From positions 62,001-126,000 of the forward strand of contig LS999828.1 of NCBI GenBank assembly GCA_900537185.1: 64,000 nt of DNA. The letters are read 5' to 3'. The first letter of the stretch is position 1; each line of letters opens with the position of its first letter. The notes below the pieces were generated by a model, which saw only the letters and a list, made by a program, of their open reading frames with translations, ran no database searches and had not been told where the DNA came from. Source of the stretch: Cytophagales bacterium Alg240-R148 (GTDB lineage: Bacteria > Bacteroidota > Bacteroidia > Cytophagales > Cyclobacteriaceae). The position numbers were made by a program, and so were the translations under genes. Shown piece after piece: positions 61,457-64,000 of this stretch.

Positions 61457-63400
61457 TTACTGAATGTTTTTTCTAAGTATCTCTTTCGATAAGTCTGTGG
61501 GAGACGAATTGTCTATTTTTCTATCCACCACCTCAAATCTAGAATTATTACTAGTATAATCTGAAACCAACTTCTTCATTAAAAACACGCATTCAAAATC
61601 GTCATTTTTCCGAGATGCCTCTTTTAATTCTAACATAAACTTGTTGACTATATCCCAGGTATAGACATTAACAGAGGCTATTTTGATTTTTTCATGGTGG
61701 GTTGGCAAGTCTTTTTCTTTATCATGCAATAATTCCTCAAACAACTTTTCTCCTGGCCTTAACCCTGTGAACTCAATTTTCACATCTTTATCGGGCTCCA
61801 GCCCACAAAGCATAATCATTTTTTTAGCCAAATCAAGTATCCTAACTGGTTGCCCCATATCAAACAACATTACTTCTCCACCATTACCCATAGCTCCAGC
61901 CTCCAGAACCAGTTGACATGCCTCCGGAATGGTCATAAAATACCTCGTAATTTCAGGGTGGGTAATGGTAACAGGCCCTCCATGCTCAATTTGATTCTTA
62001 AAGCGGGGAATTACAGAGCCATTAGACCCCAAAACATTACCAAATCGAGTGGTAACAAAAGCAGTTTCGCTTCTTCTATTAAGTGCCTGCACATAAATTT
62101 CAGCAATTCGTTTGGTGGCACCCATAACATTGGTTGGGTTAACTGCTTTATCTGTAGACACCATTACAACCTTATCCACCTGGTAATGAGAAGACAAGTC
62201 CATTACATTCTTAGTACCCAACACATTGACTTTTATTGCTTCAGTGGGGTTCCATTCCATCATAGGAACATGTTTGTACGCAGCTGCGTGGTAAACGATG
62301 CCTGGCCTAAAATTATCAAAAACATATTCCAATCGTTTTTTATCCCTTATATCGCAAACTATTGTTTTAACTCCTTTTGTGGTATTAAAATTTTCTTTAA
62401 TGTCCAACTCTAAATTCACCAAGGGCGTCTCAGCGATGTCGAGTAAAATTAATGTGTGGGGATAGAAAGATAGCAACTGTTTTGCTATTTCTGATCCTAT
62501 TGATCCGGCTGCACCAGTAACCAACACTGTCTTACCTTGAACTTCCCTGGAAATATTTTCTCTATCAATTTTTATAGAAGGCCTTGATAGCAAATCTTCA
62601 ATATTGATGTTGGATATTTGAGAAACATTTAATTTTCCATTTACCCAATCTGAAACAGGAGGGATGGACATAACTTCAACACCGTGTTCCAAACACAAAT
62701 TTACAAATTCATTTTTTTTTGCCCTTGTAAGGTTGTTAATGGCTATGATGGCTTTTTTCACATTGTTGCTTTCAAAAATATTTACAAGCTCTCTTTTAGA
62801 AGTGAATACAGGAATGCCTTCTATACTTTTTCTTTCCATCCCTGGATTGTCATCAAAAACACGGACTACATTGTATTCATGATCAGGATCATTCATAATG
62901 GTTTGAATAGTAGTAAAACCCAACTCTCCAGCACCATAAACCACTATTGATGTTGCCTCTTTTTTATTGCCGCTGATCCTTCTTTCTCTTAAAATTAGTC
63001 GTATGGACAACCTCATACCAATCAATACGACAGAAGTAATTACAAGATAAATAATATTAATTGAATGGGATACTAAAAAATAACGTTGGCCCCCACCTAA
63101 CATTCTAAACATACTTAACAATACGGAGGTCAACAATACGGCATAAACTATTCTTTTTATATCGTTTTTACTTGTAAACCTGATTATACCAGAATAAGTC
63201 CTAAATACTTTAAAAAAAATGGCATTCATTATACCAATAAGAACCATCGTGCTATAGACAAAAGAGATTTGAAAATCAGGGATATGAAAATCAAACCTTA
63301 GTAAGGCAGCCAAATAAAAAGAAATGGAACCGACTAATAAATCCAATCCTACAATTAGTAAACGCGTGTAATAAGCCGAGCTTAGGTATCTATTTTTCAT
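61457..63400 (-). CDS. PglF/CapD-type UDP-sugar 4,6-dehydratase, membrane-anchored
   Basis: 647 residues. Four hydrophobic segments in the first 130 residues, a first Rossmann part with SIVVYGAGELGFTTI, and the catalytic domain with VTGAAGSIGSEIAKQLL (NAD loop), ILLDIAETPLVNLEL, YHAAAYKHVPMMEWNP and MVSTDKAVNPTNVMGATKRIAE. The catalytic Tyr of classical SDRs is Met here (NVMGATK), as in PglF/FlaA1 enzymes. It makes UDP-4-keto-6-deoxy sugar from UDP-GlcNAc on the cytosolic side of the inner membrane. Same direction as the aminotransferase (75 bases downstream of it) and the acetyltransferase (12 bases upstream of that). Confidence 0.93.
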   Translation of the reverse strand: MKNRYLSSAYYTRLLIVGLDLLVGSISFYLAALLRFDFHIPDFQISFVYSTMVLIGIMNAIFFKVFRTYSGIIRFTSKNDIKRIVYAVLLTSVLLSMFRMLGGGQRYFLVSHSINIIYLVITSVVLIGMRLSIRLILRERRISGNKKEATSIVVYGAGELGFTTIQTIMNDPDHEYNVVRVFDDNPGMERKSIEGIPVFTSKRELVNIFESNNVKKAIIAINNLTRAKKNEFVNLCLEHGVEVMSIPPVSDWVNGKLNVSQISNINIEDLLSRPSIKIDRENISREVQGKTVLVTGAAGSIGSEIAKQLLSFYPHTLILLDIAETPLVNLELDIKENFNTTKGVKTIVCDIRDKKRLEYVFDNFRPGIVYHAAAYKHVPMMEWNPTEAIKVNVLGTKNVMDLSSHYQVDKVVMVSTDKAVNPTNVMGATKRIAEIYVQALNRRSETAFVTTRFGNVLGSNGSVIPRFKNQIEHGGPVTITHPEITRYFMTIPEACQLVLEAGAMGNGGEVMLFDMGQPVRILDLAKKMIMLCGLEPDKDVKIEFTGLRPGEKLFEELLHDKEKDLPTHHEKIKIASVNVYTWDIVNKFMLELKEASRKNDDFECVFLMKKLVSDYTSNNSRFEVVDRKIDNSSPTDLSKEILRKNIQ

Positions 63401-63475
63401 TCTATACTTAAAATGGCCACCAAAATGGCCGTATTCTCATTTAAAATACAACATAAATTATAATTTCCCTGCTAT

Positions 63476-64000
63476 TTAAAGGGCTTTTTTAATTAAAGCA
63501 GCTATTTCTTCAAGGGTATTTGAAGGCATATCTGTACCAGATGGGATACATAATCCATTTTGAAATAATTGCTCACTAAATTTATTCCCATAATATGGGA
63601 ATTGCTTAAATATTGGCTGCAAATGCATTGGTTTCCACAATGGCCTTGATTCTATATTTTGTGATTCTAAGGCATTAATTACATTATTGCGAAGCAACTG
63701 CCCTCCTTTTTCAAGAACAATGGTAGTTAACCAGTAATTTGAATAATAATCACCATTTGGCTCCTTTAGTATTGAAATCATTTCTGAATTCTTGAACAAT
63801 TCACGATATTGATTATTAATACTTCTTTTTTCTTCCACTCTCTTTTTCAAAACAACCATTTGCCCTCTACCAACACCTGCTACAATATTGCTCATTCTAT
63901 AGTTGTATCCAATTTTAGAATGTTCGTAATGCAAGGCTTTGTCTCTAGCTTGAGTGGCCAAATTGATGGCTTCCACTATATCAGCTTTGTTTTGTGAAAC
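63476..64000 (-). CDS. DegT/PglE-type aminotransferase, C-terminal part (start outside window)
   Basis: 175 codons are visible; the frame stays open to base 64000, so the N-terminal half with the PLP lysine is outside. Seen: HSKIGYNYRMSNIVAGVGRGQM, the R-M-S-N/D region of sugar aminotransferases, and ESRPLWKPMHLQPIFK, PYYGNKFSEQLFQNGLCIPSGTDM near the end. These match PLP-dependent enzymes that add an amino group to a 4-keto sugar, for example PglE. It is the first gene of the run seen here. The exact substrate cannot be fixed without the N-terminus. Confidence 0.9.
   Translation of the reverse strand, partial: VSQNKADIVEAINLATQARDKALHYEHSKIGYNYRMSNIVAGVGRGQMVVLKKRVEEKRSINNQYRELFKNSEMISILKEPNGDYYSNYWLTTIVLEKGGQLLRNNVINALESQNIESRPLWKPMHLQPIFKQFPYYGNKFSEQLFQNGLCIPSGTDMPSNTLEEIAALIKKAL

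Overview
The window reads as a stretch of chromosome from a member of the Bacteroidota, probably marine or other free-living (inference). Evidence: AT-rich DNA; several TAnnTTTG -7 promoter elements; genes without clear Shine-Dalgarno sites; a protein with a C-terminal type IX secretion (T9SS) sorting domain; a type III glutamine synthetase; DUF3667, DUF4199, DUF4924 and DUF4136 proteins; an exosortase of the XrtF type; and many outer-membrane beta-barrels. I see no phage, insertion sequence, CRISPR array, rRNA or tRNA. Gene density is high, and the only gaps over 300 bases are 14381-14696 and 54724-55030.

Layout. 1-3.4 kb: end of sbcC, then a padR regulator overlapping a membrane-protein gene. 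3.4-10.7 kb: MacB-type permease, DUF4287 protein, fatty acid desaturase, a barrel protein, a DcaP-like porin and a small acetyltransferase. 10.9-14.4 kb: hydrolase/OsmC fusion and phosphoesterase, then a marR / FMN-reductase / DoxX redox module with a matching operator before marR and before the reductase. 14.7-19.1 kb: sugar epimerase, WecA/MraY-type transferase and two GT4 glycosyltransferases. 19.1-22.0 kb: carboxyspermidine decarboxylase and dehydrogenase, plus DUF4924. 22.1-25.8 kb: DUF3667, two outer-membrane proteins, Dps. 25.8-28.8 kb: two GT2 glycosyltransferases and two DUF4199 membrane proteins in one tight operon. 29-33.2 kb: a TrpF-like protein without catalytic residues, a His-rich secreted protein, a HAD phosphatase, polyprenol-phosphate mannosyltransferase and a LolE-type permease.

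33.2-37.3 kb is a close-packed operon: NamZ lipoprotein, nth, fmt, folA and an SDR. 37.4-41.0 kb has two separate pairs of a DUF4136 lipoprotein with an outer-membrane barrel, and another barrel with a small secreted protein between them. 41.1-44.0 kb links fhs, fdhD and a small partner. 44.2-47.1 kb: ttcA, GNAT, amidase. 47.3-50.0 kb: carbonic anhydrase, SulP transporter and a small charged membrane protein. 50.1-54.7 kb: PBP1A and GSIII.

55.0-64.0 kb is the most unusual part. Three genes that look like a PglF/PglE/PglD set for a diacetamido sugar run directly, with ATGA overlaps, into an exosortase (XrtF type) and its partner membrane protein. Next come a 1494-residue T9SS-sorted repeat protein and, 10 bases later, a 68-residue Gly-rich protein with the tripartite C-terminus expected of an exosortase substrate. 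Glycan synthesis, exosortase processing and T9SS export therefore appear to be coupled at one locus (inference).

Start codons were moved where the longest frame added residues unlike the family. TTG or GTG starts are noted where they appear to be real.
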